Shown: positions 1 through 10,157, numbered from the stretch's first letter. The stretch is DNA of 64,000 bases from AWTP1-13 sp963814055 (GCA_963814055.1 CAWFBJ010000001.1:1-64000), one strand, 5' to 3'. Notes: generated from the sequence alone by a model not told the origin. Program-made: numbers and translations.

Positions 1-907
1 CGCGGTCGATTGGAGAGTTGGTCCAAGGCTCGATCATCGGGAACATCCGCCCATTCGACAGATTGCCGTTGTGGGGAATTGCAAGAACGCTCCCGCCGGT
101 CTTGTCCTCATAAGCAGCCATCCACTTCCACAAGTCGCGCGGATTGTCACTTCCAGGCGGCAGAGTTGTGTACGGAACGACCTGACTTGCCTTGTCGCCA
201 TTGTCGCGGAAGATGACGTTGCGATGCAGATTGTTGCCGCCAGTATTCGAGGTCCACTCGTAGCCGATGAAGGCCGTGAACCGGCCGGGCTCATTGGCCT
301 CTTCGGCAGCCTTGATGGTTTCCTGCCAGGCCCCGCGATAGGCCGCGGAATCAGGTGAATAGAGGATTGGTCCTTTGAACTTCCCAGCGCCGAACGAAGT
401 GATGATATCCACGGCGGCCGCAGCTCCCTGGCCGGCTTGCATCATGTCGTACCATTTGCGTCCCAGCGGATCAGCCAGAATCTCGGGCTTCCCCGCCAAT
501 AGGTCGGGGAAGAAACCCATATTGTCCGAATGGTCTGCGACGACGAGGAAGTCGAGCGGCCGCGACAGCTTCGCGAGTTGGCCGGAAGAAGCCATGATCT
601 CCTCGCCCTTAGCGAAGCGATAGGCGTCAGCAGGCCCAAGCCGTGCGCCGAACGCGCCGGCATCCATGGAAAAGGATGTGTGCAGATGTGTGTCGCCGAA
701 GTAGGGACGCGACGGGAAGTTGCGGCCAGCCCAAGGCGAATATGGCCGCTTGACGGGATAAAGCTTCGCGGCCACGTCGGCGTCGAATGTTCCGACATCC
801 GTCGTGACGGTGTCCTGTGCCCAGGCTGGATAAGACAGGGAAAGCGTCAATAGTCCGGCAAATGCCGCCCCACAAAGAAGCGCTACTTTAGCTTCGGCCA
901 TTTTCAT
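1..907 (-). CDS. DUF3604 family protein with PHP-like metal site, C-terminus cut by window edge
   Basis: The frame is open from an ATG at 907 to the window edge, giving about 302 residues. An AGGAGG Shine-Dalgarno sequence lies 7 bases upstream and decides this start over the ATG at 901. Residues 1-30 form a signal peptide ending PAWA, so the protein is exported. The mature part has the DUF3604 signatures: GDTHLHTS with HLH at residues 74-76, VVADHSDNMG near 121-130, then IGYEWTS and IPHNGN further on. These histidines and aspartates resemble the metal-binding motifs of PHP-type phosphoesterases. No substrate is established for the family that I know of, so the reaction is unknown. It is the third gene of a tight operon behind a parvulin-type isomerase and a HupE-like membrane protein. 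Confidence 0.85.
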   Translation of the reverse strand, partial: MKMAEAKVALLCGAAFAGLLTLSLSYPAWAQDTVTTDVGTFDADVAAKLYPVKRPYSPWAGRNFPSRPYFGDTHLHTSFSMDAGAFGARLGPADAYRFAKGEEIMASSGQLAKLSRPLDFLVVADHSDNMGFFPDLLAGKPEILADPLGRKWYDMMQAGQGAAAAVDIITSFGAGKFKGPILYSPDSAAYRGAWQETIKAAEEANEPGRFTAFIGYEWTSNTGGNNLHRNVIFRDNGDKASQVVPYTTLPPGSDNPRDLWKWMAAYEDKTGGSVLAIPHNGNLSNGRMFPMIEPWTNSPIDR

Positions 908-926
908 CGGAATTCCTCCTCTAAGT

Positions 927-1979
927 TCAAAATTGTGGGACCATCGCGTCCAGCCGCTGGACGCTCCAGAATGCCGCGACTATGCCGATTGCGTAGGCCG
1001 AGGTGACAATCGCCCGACGGGGAATGGCGAGGACCTGCCGCACGGCGTAGACCGCACTTAGCAACACGGCGATGAAAGCCAGCTGCCCGAGCTCGACGCC
1101 GACGTTGAAGGCTAGCAGCGCCAACGGGATGTCGCTCTGCGGCAAGCCGAGCTGGACCAGCGCGCCGGCAAAGCCGAAGCCGTGCAGCAGGCCGAAGGCG
1201 AAGGCGACCATCCACGGCCGCACGATGGCCAGGCTGAGCTGTCCGCGCTCCATGCGCACCACCTCCGCGGCGACCAGGACGATGCTGATGGCGATCATCG
1301 CCTCGACCGGCGCCGACGGCAGCGTCACCCATCCAAGTGTAGCGCAGGTCAGGGTGATCGAGTGGGCTGCCGTGAAGGCGGTGATGGCTTTCACGAGCTT
1401 GCGCCAGTCGCGCACGATCAGCATCAACGCGGTGACGAAGAGCAGATGATCGAAGCCGAAGGCGATGTGCTCGATGCCGTGGCGCACATAAGTAAGAAAC
1501 ACGGCCCAGGCGCTCTGCGATGCAGGGATCACCGCCGACGGTTCGCTGGGCGTCAGGCGCGCCGTCCAACTATTGCCGTTGGCGAACACGACATGGACCA
1601 GCGCGTCGGTCATGGTGTTCTGCAAGCCGTCGATCAGCACGTTCCGACCGGCAAGCGGCTCCAGCGTACGCATTCGCCAGGTCTGCACCATCGCATCGCC
1701 GGTCGGATGCGAGACGATCGGCGTCAAAGTCTCGATCTTGCCGGAGAACAACGCCGACAGCGCCAGCCGCGCATCGCCCTGCATCGGGGTCTTGAACAGC
1801 ACGCTGAACTCGTTGGGCGCCTCTTCCTGAACGCTGAGATAGGCGGGGCGTACCTCATGGGCGGAGGCAACCGCCGGGAACAGCACGGCGATGGCCGCGG
1901 CCAGCACGACCAGTCGAATGCACTCCATCGCGGCGCGGGCCCATCTGGCGGTCGCAGATGGTTCGGCCTGTCGCCTCAT
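927..1979 (-). CDS. HupE/UreJ-like membrane protein with periplasmic N-terminal domain
   Basis: A 350-residue protein. An N-terminal hydrophobic segment ends VASAHEV, then an extracytoplasmic beta-rich domain of about 120 residues (EVRPAYLSVQE onward) precedes roughly six membrane helices from residue 150 to the end. Motifs such as GIEHIAFGFDHLLF and FGLLHGFGFAG, rich in histidine and aspartate, match the HupE/UreJ family, whose classical members move nickel or cobalt. This long variant is a separate subfamily and its substrate is unknown. The start overlaps the stop of the upstream isomerase gene by four bases, which implies translational coupling. An internal ATG (MECIRL, residue 18) is a plausible alternative start, giving a more normal signal peptide. 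Confidence 0.85.
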   Translation of the reverse strand: MRRQAEPSATARWARAAMECIRLVVLAAAIAVLFPAVASAHEVRPAYLSVQEEAPNEFSVLFKTPMQGDARLALSALFSGKIETLTPIVSHPTGDAMVQTWRMRTLEPLAGRNVLIDGLQNTMTDALVHVVFANGNSWTARLTPSEPSAVIPASQSAWAVFLTYVRHGIEHIAFGFDHLLFVTALMLIVRDWRKLVKAITAFTAAHSITLTCATLGWVTLPSAPVEAMIAISIVLVAAEVVRMERGQLSLAIVRPWMVAFAFGLLHGFGFAGALVQLGLPQSDIPLALLAFNVGVELGQLAFIAVLLSAVYAVRQVLAIPRRAIVTSAYAIGIVAAFWSVQRLDAMVPQF

Positions 1980-2851
1980 TTTGCGGCTACATTCGATGCG
2001 GGCTCGGGTCCGAGGACCGCCTTGACATTGTCGTCCAGCTCCACCCCGTATTTCTTGCGCAGCGCGGCGAGGTAGTCGCGGCTGAGCTCGGTCTGCTTCT
2101 CAGCGCGCCACTCTGTGAGGACCGCGTCCCTTATGGTCTCGAAGGGTTTCGGCTGCGTTGGGGTACGCTGTGTCACGAGCACCAGATGGAAGCCGTAGCC
2201 GGATTTCACCGGACCACGCCATTCGCCCGGTTCGAGCGCAAAGACCTTATGCGCAAAATCCGCACCGAACATCCCCGAGAGCGCCAGCTCGTCGGTGTCG
2301 TCGAAGCTGTCGCCAAACAGCAGCCGGTCGCCTGTCGTCGTGTCGGCTTCGGCATTGGCATTCAACGCGGCAAGCTCCACATTGGCATCCGCCGCAGCGT
2401 CCTTACGATGTTCCGGGTTGAAGTAGATCTGCCTGAACGAAAGCTTTCCCGGCGTCTGGAAGTGCGCCGGGTTGGCAACGTAGAACTGAAGCAGGTCCTC
2501 CTCGCTCGGTTCAGCAAGTTGGGCCGTATCCTCGACGAGGAACTTCAGCTTTTGCGCCAGGCGGCGGCGAATGATGGTGTCGTCCTGCTCGAGGCCAATC
2601 TCCTCGGCCTCTCGGGCCATTAGCTTCTCATTGAGGAGGTCATCGATGAGACCCTTCAACTCGTCGGCGCTCGGCTCGCGCAGCCACTGGCTCGACCATG
2701 TCTGCTTCAGCCAGCGCACGTCACCCTCGGTGATTGCCACGGGCTCGATGGCGCTGGTGTTGTGACGTCTCTCGCTTAGCCACGAATAGCCGCCGAATAC
2801 GATTGCGCCGACAACGGCAAAATGAAGCAGCGGTTCTTTGAGGAGGGTCAT
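1976..2851 (-). CDS. Parvulin-type peptidyl-prolyl cis-trans isomerase, membrane anchored
   Basis: A 291-residue protein with one N-terminal membrane anchor (about residues 9-25), a SurA/PpiD-like helical chaperone region and a C-terminal parvulin domain. The parvulin domain is recognisable from FRQIYF, the GDSF loop and GPVKSGYGFHLVLV, the conserved final strand of the fold. The family catalyses cis-trans isomerisation of prolyl bonds and helps secreted proteins fold. It is the first gene of the operon, and its stop overlaps the start of the HupE-like gene. The context suggests it assists folding of the exported DUF3604 protein or of the HupE-like periplasmic domain; that is inference from position only. 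Confidence 0.87.
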   Translation of the reverse strand: MTLLKEPLLHFAVVGAIVFGGYSWLSERRHNTSAIEPVAITEGDVRWLKQTWSSQWLREPSADELKGLIDDLLNEKLMAREAEEIGLEQDDTIIRRRLAQKLKFLVEDTAQLAEPSEEDLLQFYVANPAHFQTPGKLSFRQIYFNPEHRKDAAADANVELAALNANAEADTTTGDRLLFGDSFDDTDELALSGMFGADFAHKVFALEPGEWRGPVKSGYGFHLVLVTQRTPTQPKPFETIRDAVLTEWRAEKQTELSRDYLAALRKKYGVELDDNVKAVLGPEPASNVAAK

Positions 2852-3313
2852 ATGACGACGAGTATGTCCAATACCCCCTACTAGGGCAACCGCAATCCGA
2901 ATCGACCGATCAGACAGAAGGTCCGGATTGGGGTCACGTCACGACAATACTCGCACCGACCTGAAGGTCCGCTATTTAAGATCCGAGACCCGAAGCTGTC
3001 GGTCTGCTGTCGGCCCACTCAAGACATTCGACGGGTCGTTTCCCGAAGCGTCTGCAATTGGCGCGGTCGAGGCGACGCGCACTATCCGCTGCTCGTCATG
3101 CCGATGACAGCGTCGAAGGACGGGATCGAGGTGATTTCCTGCCGTACGTCTCATCGATTGGAAAGAGCAACCAGCGCCATTTCCTGACCAACGCGGCCTG
3201 CGATCGAAGGTGCCACCTACACCAGATCCGAGGCCAAGTTTGAGCCGGCGCCACGCTCGTTTGACCGCGGCGGAAATGCTATCATGTCGGCGTTCTAGCC
3301 TCCGGGATTATGC
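2852..3313. other. Intergenic region between divergent genes, holds a repeat copy
   Basis: No coding frame is convincing here. It should contain the promoter of the leftward isomerase operon. Its middle part (2931-3065) is one copy of the diverged repeat listed separately. Confidence 0.6.
2931..3065. repeat. Diverged intergenic repeat, copy A
   Basis: About 135 bases that match 12731-12863 in the same orientation. The best-conserved core is CGGCCCACTCAAGACATTCG at 3011-3030, followed by a nearly identical stretch ending GCAATTGGCGCG. The left half has many substitutions. Short reverse-strand frames across both copies share the residues APIADA, so the element could be a decayed gene end or a rhizobial intergenic repeat. 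Confidence 0.7.
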
Positions 3314-5261
3314 ATGGAACGCCGTCTGGCCGCTATTCTGGCAGCGGATGTGGTCGGCTACAGCCGCCTGATGGGCGTCGACGAGGCGGCGACGCTTGCG
3401 GCGCTGAAAGCGCATCGGGAGGAGCTTGATCGACGCGAAAATCGCCGAGCATCGCGGGCGCATCGTCAAGCTGACCGGCGACGGCATGCTGGTGGAGTTC
3501 CCGAGCGTGGTGAACGCGGTCGCCTGCGCGGCGGAAATCCAACGCGGCATGCGCGAGCGCAACGCCGAGGTGCCGCAGGACCGGCGGATCGAATTCCGCA
3601 TCGGCGTCAATCTCGGCGACATCATCGTCGAGGAGGACGACATCTTCGGCGACGGCGTCAACGTTGCGGCGCGGCTCGAGGGCATTGCGAAGCCAGGCGG
3701 CATCGCGGTCTCGGGCACGGTCCGCGACCATATCGGCAACAAGCTCGACCTCGCGTTCGAGGACCTGGGCGAGCAGAGCCTGAAGAACATCGAGCGGCCC
3801 GTTCGCGTCTTCGACGTCATGCTCGATCTGGTCGCGGCCGCTAGGCGAGATCGCTGCGCTTTCGACGAATCCTCCGACCAGAGCAAGGCGAAGACCGTCG
3901 ATCGCGGTGCTTCCCTTCACCAACATGAGCGGCGATCCTGAGCAGGAGTATTTCGCCGACGGCATCACCGAGGACATCATCACCGATCTGTCGAAGGTGT
4001 CGGCGCTCTCCGTCATCGCGCGCAATTCGGTGTTCACCTACAAGGGCAAGCATGCCGACGTGCAGGAGGTCGGCCGGCGATTCAACGTCGCCTACGTTCT
4101 CGAGGGAAGCGTCCGCAAGGCCGGCCAGCGGGTCCGCATCACCGCACAGCTGATCGACGCCAAGGACGGGACGCACCTCTGGGCCGATCGCTACGACCGC
4201 GATCTGACCGAAATCTTCGCCATGCAGGACGAGATCACCAAGACGATCGTGGAGCAGTTGAAGGTCAAGCTGCTGCCGCAGGAGCGGAAGGCGATCGAGG
4301 CGGCGCCGACGCAAGACATCGACGCATACAACTACTATCTGCAGCGGCCGGCACCTCTATCACCTGCATACACGAGCAGCACGTATTGCTTGGCGCAGCG
4401 CATGTTCAACAAGGCGGTGGAGCTGGACCCCAACTATGCGCGCGCCTATGCCGGCCTCGCCGACTGCGCCTGGTTCCTCTACAACGACCAGCACGAAGGC
4501 ACGACCGTGGAGGACATCCATGCAGCAAGCCTCAAGGCGCTTGAGCTGGATCCCGATCTGGCGGAGGCGCATGCCTCATACGGGATGGCGCTGCACTACC
4601 TCGATCGTTACGCGGAAGCCGTTGACGAATTCGAGCAGGCGATCCGGCTCGATCCCAATCTGTTCGAAGCTTACTATTTTTGCGGTTTTGCTGCGCGCGA
4701 CAGAGGCGACCTCGGGACCGCGGTGCGAATGCCGGAGCGTTGCGTAGCGATCCAGCCCGAAGACTACAGGGAAAGACTTATACTGGGCGACCTATATGAC
4801 GAGGTTGGCCGCCACGAAGAGGCCAGGCGGGCGATATATGATCGGCGTCGAGCTTGCCGAGCGCGCACTCGCTGTACACCCCGATGTGCCGCTGGCGGCC
4901 ACGCTCGGCTCCGGTGCTCTGGCTCGGCTCGGCCAGACGGCGCGCGCACTCGAATGGGTATCTCGTGCCCTGGCCATCGCTCCGGACGATCCGCTGACGC
5001 AATATAATGCAGCATGCACCCTTTCAATCCTGGGTGAAGACGACCAGGCGCTCGCCTTGCTGGAGAAGTGGGTGATCAAAGCGACCGAGATAACCGGCTG
5101 GCTGGCTGATCGATGCTGATTTCAAGAATATCTACGATCATCCGCGCTTTCAGGCGTTGTTGAAGCAGGTTGGGCTGCCGACGGGACCGTTCGTCCAAAC
5201 TGAGCTACCCGTCAGAAACAAAGCTAACGAGAGCTCGAATGTGCCGCCGCGATCGATGTGA
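3314..5261 (+). pseudogene. Class III adenylate/guanylate cyclase with TPR repeats, multiply frameshifted
   Basis: Conserved protein is spread over several frames. It begins ERRLAAILAADVVGYSRLM at 3314. A one-base insertion near 3427 moves the cyclase domain into another frame (LTGDGMLVEF, FRIGVNLGDI, FGDGVNVAARLEG). A second shift lies between 3840 and 3896, before the TolB-like segment (MSGDPEQEYFADG). A compensated pair near 4340-4390 precedes the TPR repeats, and further shifts lie near 4835 and 5100. The last recognisable part is DADFKNIYDHPRFQALLKQV. The intact family makes cyclic nucleotides under control of the C-terminal TPR module. With at least five shifts this copy cannot make a full protein unless the sequence is wrong. 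End taken at the TGA in the last frame. Confidence 0.82.
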
Positions 5262-5287
5262 CAGGCTTGGGCAGTTGGAGGAAGACC

Positions 5288-6879
5288 ATGCTCGAGCGCT
5301 CTGCGGATACTGGCAAAAGTCGCCGTGGTCGCCGCAGTATTGGCCGGGGGCACCGCTTCCGCCGAAATGGTCTATCATCGGGGTAACACCGCCGAGCCCG
5401 ACACGCTCGATCCCAGCAAGGCGGCGACCACGTATGAAGCGAACATTCTGCGTGACCTCTTCGAGGGCCTCGTCATGCCCGACGCCAAGGGGAACATCAT
5501 ACCCGGCGTCGCAGAGAGCTGGCTGATGTCTGACGACCAGACCGTCTACACGTTCAAGCTTCGCACCGACGCCGTGTGGTCAAATGGCGATCCCGTGACG
5601 GCTGACGACTTCGTTTTCGCGTTCCGGCGACTGCAGGACCCGGCGACCGCTGCCGACTACGCGTCAATGCTCTACGTCGTGAAAAATGCGCAGGCGATCA
5701 ATGCAGGCAAGATGAGCCCCGAGGAGATCGGCGCTCGCGCGATCGACGCGAGGACACTCGAAATCACTCTCAACTCCCCGACGCCCTATTTCCTGGAGCT
5801 GCTGACGCATCAGGCGGCCTACCCGCTGCACCAGGCCTCCGTTGAACGCCTTGGCGCCGACTGGACCAAACCCGGCAACCTCATCTCCAACGGACCCTTC
5901 GTGCTCGCCGAGCGGGTAGTGGACGATCATATCAAGATCGTCAGGAACGCTAGGTTTCACGACGCTGCCGACGTGAAGCTCGACGCCGTCATCTTCTACC
6001 CGACCCAGGATCGCTCAACCGCGATCAAGCGCTTCCAAGCCGGGGAACTCGATTCCAATGACGAACTGCCGGTAGAGCAGCTCGCCGATCTCAGGGCGAA
6101 GTTCGGCGACGAGGTGCACATCGCGGCCTATCTCGGCGTCTACTACTGTTACATCAATCTGGCGAAAGAGCCGTGGAGCAATCCTCAGCTTCGCCGCGCC
6201 ATATCCATGAGCATCGACCGCGAGTTCCTGGCCGACAAGGTCTGGGGCGGCGCCATGTTTCCAGCCTATGGCTTTGTGTCTCCGGGGATCGAGGGCTACC
6301 AGCCATACCGACCCGACTATGCCGATATTTCCGAGATTGACCGGGAGGACGAGGCTGCGCGCATCTTGCAGGCACTCGGCTACGGTCCCGACAATCCGCT
6401 GAAGCTCGAACTTCGTTACGACACGTCAGAGAACAATCTCAACACGGGAATTGCCATCCAGGAGCAACTGCGTCCCCTGGGCATCGAGGTGACCTTGCAC
6501 AATAGCGATGCCAAAACGCATTTCGGCCATCTCGACGGCGGGGGTGATTTTGACTTTGCGCGCAGCGGCTGGATCGGCGACTACAAGGACCCCGAAACCT
6601 TCCTCGGGATCGCACGCAAAGCTAGCGGCAACAACCTTGGGCACTATGACAGTCCGGAATTCGAGCGGCTCATGGCTGCCGCAGCGGCTGCAGGCGCCGA
6701 TACCGAGGAGCGCATGAAGCCTCCTGTCGCAAGCGGAAAAGGTGCTCATCGACGAGCACGGCATGCTGCCGCTACTCTTCTTCAGCTCTCACAGTATAGT
6801 CTCGTCGAGAGTTCACGGGTGGGAAGATAATGTGATGAACGTCCATCCATCTCGCTTCATCAGTGTTGAGCAGCGATAA
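5288..6879 (+). pseudogene. Oligopeptide ABC transporter substrate-binding protein (SBP family 5), frameshifted at both ends
   Basis: The main frame, entered by 5325, encodes an OppA-like periplasmic binding protein of about 520 residues (NTAEPDTLDPSKA, SNGPFVLAERV, RRAISMSIDRE). The signal peptide (ILAKVAVVAAVLAGGTASA) is in frame with this body, but the only nearby ATG, at 5288, is not, so one indel lies near 5295-5303. Near the C-terminus an extra C at about 6720 diverts the frame; the true tail (LIDEHGMLPLLFFSSHS) continues in the next frame to a TAA at 6877. The family delivers peptides to Opp/Dpp permeases, but no permease or ATPase gene lies nearby, so it is an orphan. Two single-base indels in an otherwise clean protein suggest recent inactivation or sequencing error. 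Confidence 0.82.
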
Positions 6880-7417
6880 GTTCGAACTCGGCGCAGGTAG
6901 CCAAAGAATGACGGCTTGAATCCGAGAGCGGCGATCGAAGACCCCGGCTACCCTCAAACAGAACCAAATCTGAAACCTTTGTGGCGTCGGACGCTCAAGC
7001 GGGTCCATATCCAAGGCAAGGTCTCATTTGTGGTTGAATGTCTGCTGTCGCTCTTTGGAGGTCAAAAGCGGCCAGTCAGCTATCGGCTCAAAGCGGACTT
7101 GTAGTCTCATCATCGCCAGCGGCAGGTTCTGACCCATTCCAGCCGTACTCGCTGCGTTTCTTGAACGACGGCTTGCGCCGATGTGGGCCGTTCACACGAT
7201 CGTTGCTCCTGCCCGTAAGCAGACATTGCTGACGAGCAATTGAAGGTCGCGGTTGCGCCACTTCGAGAAGTTGACACTCGACCTCGCGAAGGTCGCAATA
7301 CGGATCGTTAGCGGTCAAAAACGCGAATAAAGCCGTTGACGAAGGCCGTAACTAGCTTCGACAACGACACGAGGCCCGCTATAGAGGGAGCGGGAACCAG
7401 CTTGGTGTCCAATTCGA
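6880..7417. other. Intergenic region, nothing recognised
   Basis: Only short frames without family resemblance are present. The stretch at 7062-7100 has the AAGCGG-rich composition seen in rhizobial intergenic repeats, but I could not pair it with another copy in the window. Confidence 0.5.
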
Positions 7418-8054
7418 ATGGCGACCGATCCGCAAGCAAACGCCAGCCTTCACCAGATGGTGCAGGCTGTTGTGACCGTTCTAGCCGTCATCAATCCGGT
7501 GGTATGCGGTGCCATTTTCTTGACGCTAACGCCAAAGCTTGAGCCGGCACAGCGACGCCGGGCGGCCGTCAAAGTTGCGCTCAGCATCCTCATCATCCTG
7601 GTGGCATCTGCACTGGTCGGGCTCAAAGTCTTGGGCGTTTTCGGTATTTCACTGGATGTGTTCCGGATCGTAGGTGGGATGATCGTCGCCTATATGGGAT
7701 TCGGTATGCTCGGCGGCCATCATACAGTCGGTCAAGCAGCGCCGACGGGCGACAATGCCAATTTGGGGGGTTCGCTTGCCCCGCTCATCATGTTTGCCGC
7801 CGGTCCCGGGACGATTACGGCCGTCGTAACATTGGCGGCCGTCCACACGCCCGATGGATTCCCCGTGACTGCGATGGTCGCAGCTGTGGTCGGCGCAGCA
7901 GTCACATTCGCTGTTTTGCTTCTTTTTATCAGGATGCCGTCGCATCCTGGTGGAAGCATGCAGAGCCGGGGTCACTCGCTTCATGGGCCTCATTGTGGCA
8001 TCGATGGGAATGCAGTTTGTACTGACGGGTTTGAAGGACTTTCTCCGGCTTTAG
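7418..8054 (+). pseudogene. MarC-family integral membrane protein, frameshifted before the last helix
   Basis: Starts MATDPQANAS and runs through five hydrophobic segments with the MarC hallmarks VLAVINPVVCGAIF, GGMIVAYMGFGML and PLIMFAAGPGTITAVV. Near residue 172 (about 7935-7950) the frame changes by one base. The last helix and tail (RFMGLIVASMGMQFVLTGLK) continue in a different frame to a TAG at 8052. MarC proteins are six-helix inner-membrane proteins of unsettled function, once linked to multiple antibiotic resistance. The protein is otherwise conserved over its whole length, so the lesion is young or a sequencing error. Confidence 0.8.
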
Positions 8055-8382
8055 TGGTCGGGTCGGTACCGGCCGTTTCGGCCAAGAGTGACTTGTGTTG
8101 GCGGATTGGCAGGTGGTGCTTGAGACCTGGCCGTCGGCTCTTGGCTTGAACTTCAGGTCGGTCGGGCGAAGGAGAGTGAAGGGAATTGCCGATAGCTGGG
8201 AAATCTATGCACTGGCAAGCTGAACGCATCTTCGGTTCCGCGGCGCGCGCTGAGCTCGTGCGATGAGAGTGGGACATGGCCAATCCGGAACGGTGATCAC
8301 GGCGACTTCGTCTATTCACGCTGCGTCCGGCCCGCGCCATGCGGCCGGATGCATGATGGTTCAGACCTATTAGGAGAGCGAC
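8055..8382. other. Intergenic region, nothing recognised
   Basis: No supported gene. The last 30 bases hold AGGAGAG, the ribosome binding site of the next gene. Confidence 0.5.
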
Positions 8383-9180
8383 ATGGCATTCTTTGCTAAA
8401 GGAAAGTTGATGGCTGCGGCGGGCGCTCTCGCCTCATGCCTTCTGACGTGCGTTGCTCAGGCGGCCTCATGCGGCAACAGCGCCGCCGGGTTTGAACAGT
8501 GGAAAGTGGAGTTTGCCGAGACGGCAAAGGCCGCCGGCGTCAAGAAGAAGGGCCTTGCAGCGCTTGCCGGCGCGAAATACGCCGCAGGGACCATCCAGGC
8601 CGACCGCTCCGCCAAGAAGGCGTTCAGCGGCTCGGTCGACGCCTTTATGAGACGACGCGGTGGGTCCGCGATTATTTCCAAGGGCCGTTCGCTCAAGAAG
8701 GCGAACGCAGCACTCTTCGACAAGATCGAGCGTAACTACGGCGTGCCCGCCGGGGTGCTGCTCGCCATCTGGGGTATGGAGACCGGCTTCGGCGCTTCCA
8801 TGGGCAAGCAGAACACTGTTTCGGCAATCGTGACGCTCGCCTACGATTGCCGCCGCCCGCAATTCTTCGCGCCGCATGCCATCGCAGCGCTCAAGCTGGT
8901 CGACAGCGGCGCGCTGAGTGCCGGCTCGGTCGGCGCCATGCACGGCGAGATCGGCCAAACCGGGTTCCTGCCCGGGAACGTCCTGAAATACGGCGTCGGC
9001 AGCAGGAACCTGCGCGACAAGAGTACCGCGCTGATATCCACGGCCAACTTCCTTAGGGCGCACGGCTGGCGGGCCGGCGGGGGCTATCAAGGCAACATGG
9101 GCGCCATCGCGGGCTGGAACTCCGCGAGTGTCTATCAGCAGGCGATCGCCCGCATTGGTGCGGCGATCGACGGCAATTAG
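8383..9180 (+). CDS. Lytic murein transglycosylase, MltB-like (SLT_2)
   Basis: An intact 265-residue protein preceded by AGGAGAG at a good distance. Residues 1-28 are a signal peptide ending AQAAS. The SLT_2 domain follows, with the catalytic glutamate E133 in GMETGFGASMG, the NTVSAIVTLAYD segment, GEIGQTGFLP and the C-terminal NFLRAHGW and AIAGWNSA. The family cleaves peptidoglycan glycan strands to 1,6-anhydromuramyl products in the periplasm. It lacks the C-terminal peptidoglycan-binding domain of longer relatives. It stands alone, with more than 300 bases on each side, and is one of the clearly undamaged genes of the left region. Confidence 0.9.
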   Translation: MAFFAKGKLMAAAGALASCLLTCVAQAASCGNSAAGFEQWKVEFAETAKAAGVKKKGLAALAGAKYAAGTIQADRSAKKAFSGSVDAFMRRRGGSAIISKGRSLKKANAALFDKIERNYGVPAGVLLAIWGMETGFGASMGKQNTVSAIVTLAYDCRRPQFFAPHAIAALKLVDSGALSAGSVGAMHGEIGQTGFLPGNVLKYGVGSRNLRDKSTALISTANFLRAHGWRAGGGYQGNMGAIAGWNSASVYQQAIARIGAAIDGN

Positions 9181-9529
9181 ACTGGTTAGGCCTGCGTTCC
9201 AGCTAAAAAGCCGCCATGCGCCGGCTCAGTAAACGCTTGGCATGCCCGGAGGTTCTTAATTGCCGGAGGTGCACCGTTGGCGATCGTGCGCCTGCACGAC
9301 CGCTTTGCGCCACTCCTGACATTAGGCTGCGCAAGTTGCTTAGTGTTTGGATCTGTCGGAGTGATATCCCGGCAATCGATCAAATCAGAATCGCTGCCTC
9401 ATCGCCACGCCTTGCGAAGCATACTTCATCAACGAGGGGCGAGAAAATCGGTGGCCGTGTCTCGCCACCTTCGGCGTTTTGCAATAAGTTCTGAACTGCG
9501 GGTGGCAGTGGCAACTATAAGGTTAGGCC
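9181..9529. other. Intergenic region, nothing recognised
   Basis: No supported gene on either strand; overlapping short frames show no family resemblance. Confidence 0.45.
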
Positions 9530-9709
9530 ATGGCCACAAATCTGGCGTCGCCGTCTGATGCCTTTATTCAGGACTTCATTGTCGGGATTGTGTTTGCGAG
9601 CGGATTTGGTCGAGGTCCGGTCAGAAATCCGCTGATGCAGCAGTCCTTGCGCTGCTTGATGCACTTAGCAGACGCCGCGGCCAAGCTAGGGGGCGTGCAG
9701 GCTGTTTGA
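9530..9709 (+). CDS. Possible small hydrophobic protein, 59 residues
   Basis: An ATG-started frame of 59 codons begins MATNLASPSDAF and contains one weakly hydrophobic stretch (FIVGIVFASGF). It lies 52 bases upstream of the glyoxalase gene on the same strand. There is no strong Shine-Dalgarno sequence and I do not recognise the protein. It is listed because the region is otherwise empty and the residue composition looks protein-like; it may not be real. Confidence 0.25.
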   Translation: MATNLASPSDAFIQDFIVGIVFASGFGRGPVRNPLMQQSLRCLMHLADAAAKLGGVQAV

Positions 9710-9761
9710 CGCTGTCAACGAGTAGGAATCCGAGAGTAACGTCATTCGCAAGGGCGGTCCG

Positions 9762-10157
9762 ATGGCAAAAACGATCCATTCGATGATCAGAGTTCTGGAC
9801 GAACGGCGCTCGTGCTTGTTCTATCAAAGCGCGTTCGGTCTGGAAGTTGCGGACAGGCTGGAATTCGACTCCTTCACGCTTGTTTACCTGCGTAGTCCGG
9901 AAGCCGATTTCGAACTCGAATTGACGATAAACAAAGGCAGGGAAGAACCCTATGTGCTTGGCGACGGTTATGGGCACCTTGCCTTTTGCGTTCCCGATCT
10001 CGACGTGGAACACAAGCGCTTCGAAGCGTCCGGCTTCAATCCGCGAAAGATCGTCGAATTGAACCGCGAAGGGGGTCTCCTTGCGCGGTTTTTCTTTGTA
10101 GCTGACCCCGACGGCTACCAGATCGAGGTGCTGCAGCGACACGGCCGTTACAAATAG
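9762..10157 (+). CDS. gloA: Lactoylglutathione lyase (glyoxalase I-like VOC protein)
   Basis: A 131-residue single-unit VOC protein. Alignment by eye with bacterial GloA puts all four metal ligands in place: the histidine of IHSMIRV near residue 5, the glutamate of FELELT, the histidine of YGHLAF and the glutamate of YQIEVL. The DPDGYQIE C-terminal signature is intact. Glyoxalase I isomerises the methylglyoxal-glutathione hemithioacetal to S-lactoylglutathione in the cytosol, with nickel or zinc. It differs from E. coli GloA in the middle loop, so another VOC substrate is possible. It lies 74 bases upstream of the gluconate-dehydrogenase-like genes but shows no obvious functional tie to them. 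Confidence 0.8.
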   Translation: MAKTIHSMIRVLDERRSCLFYQSAFGLEVADRLEFDSFTLVYLRSPEADFELELTINKGREEPYVLGDGYGHLAFCVPDLDVEHKRFEASGFNPRKIVELNREGGLLARFFFVADPDGYQIEVLQRHGRYK

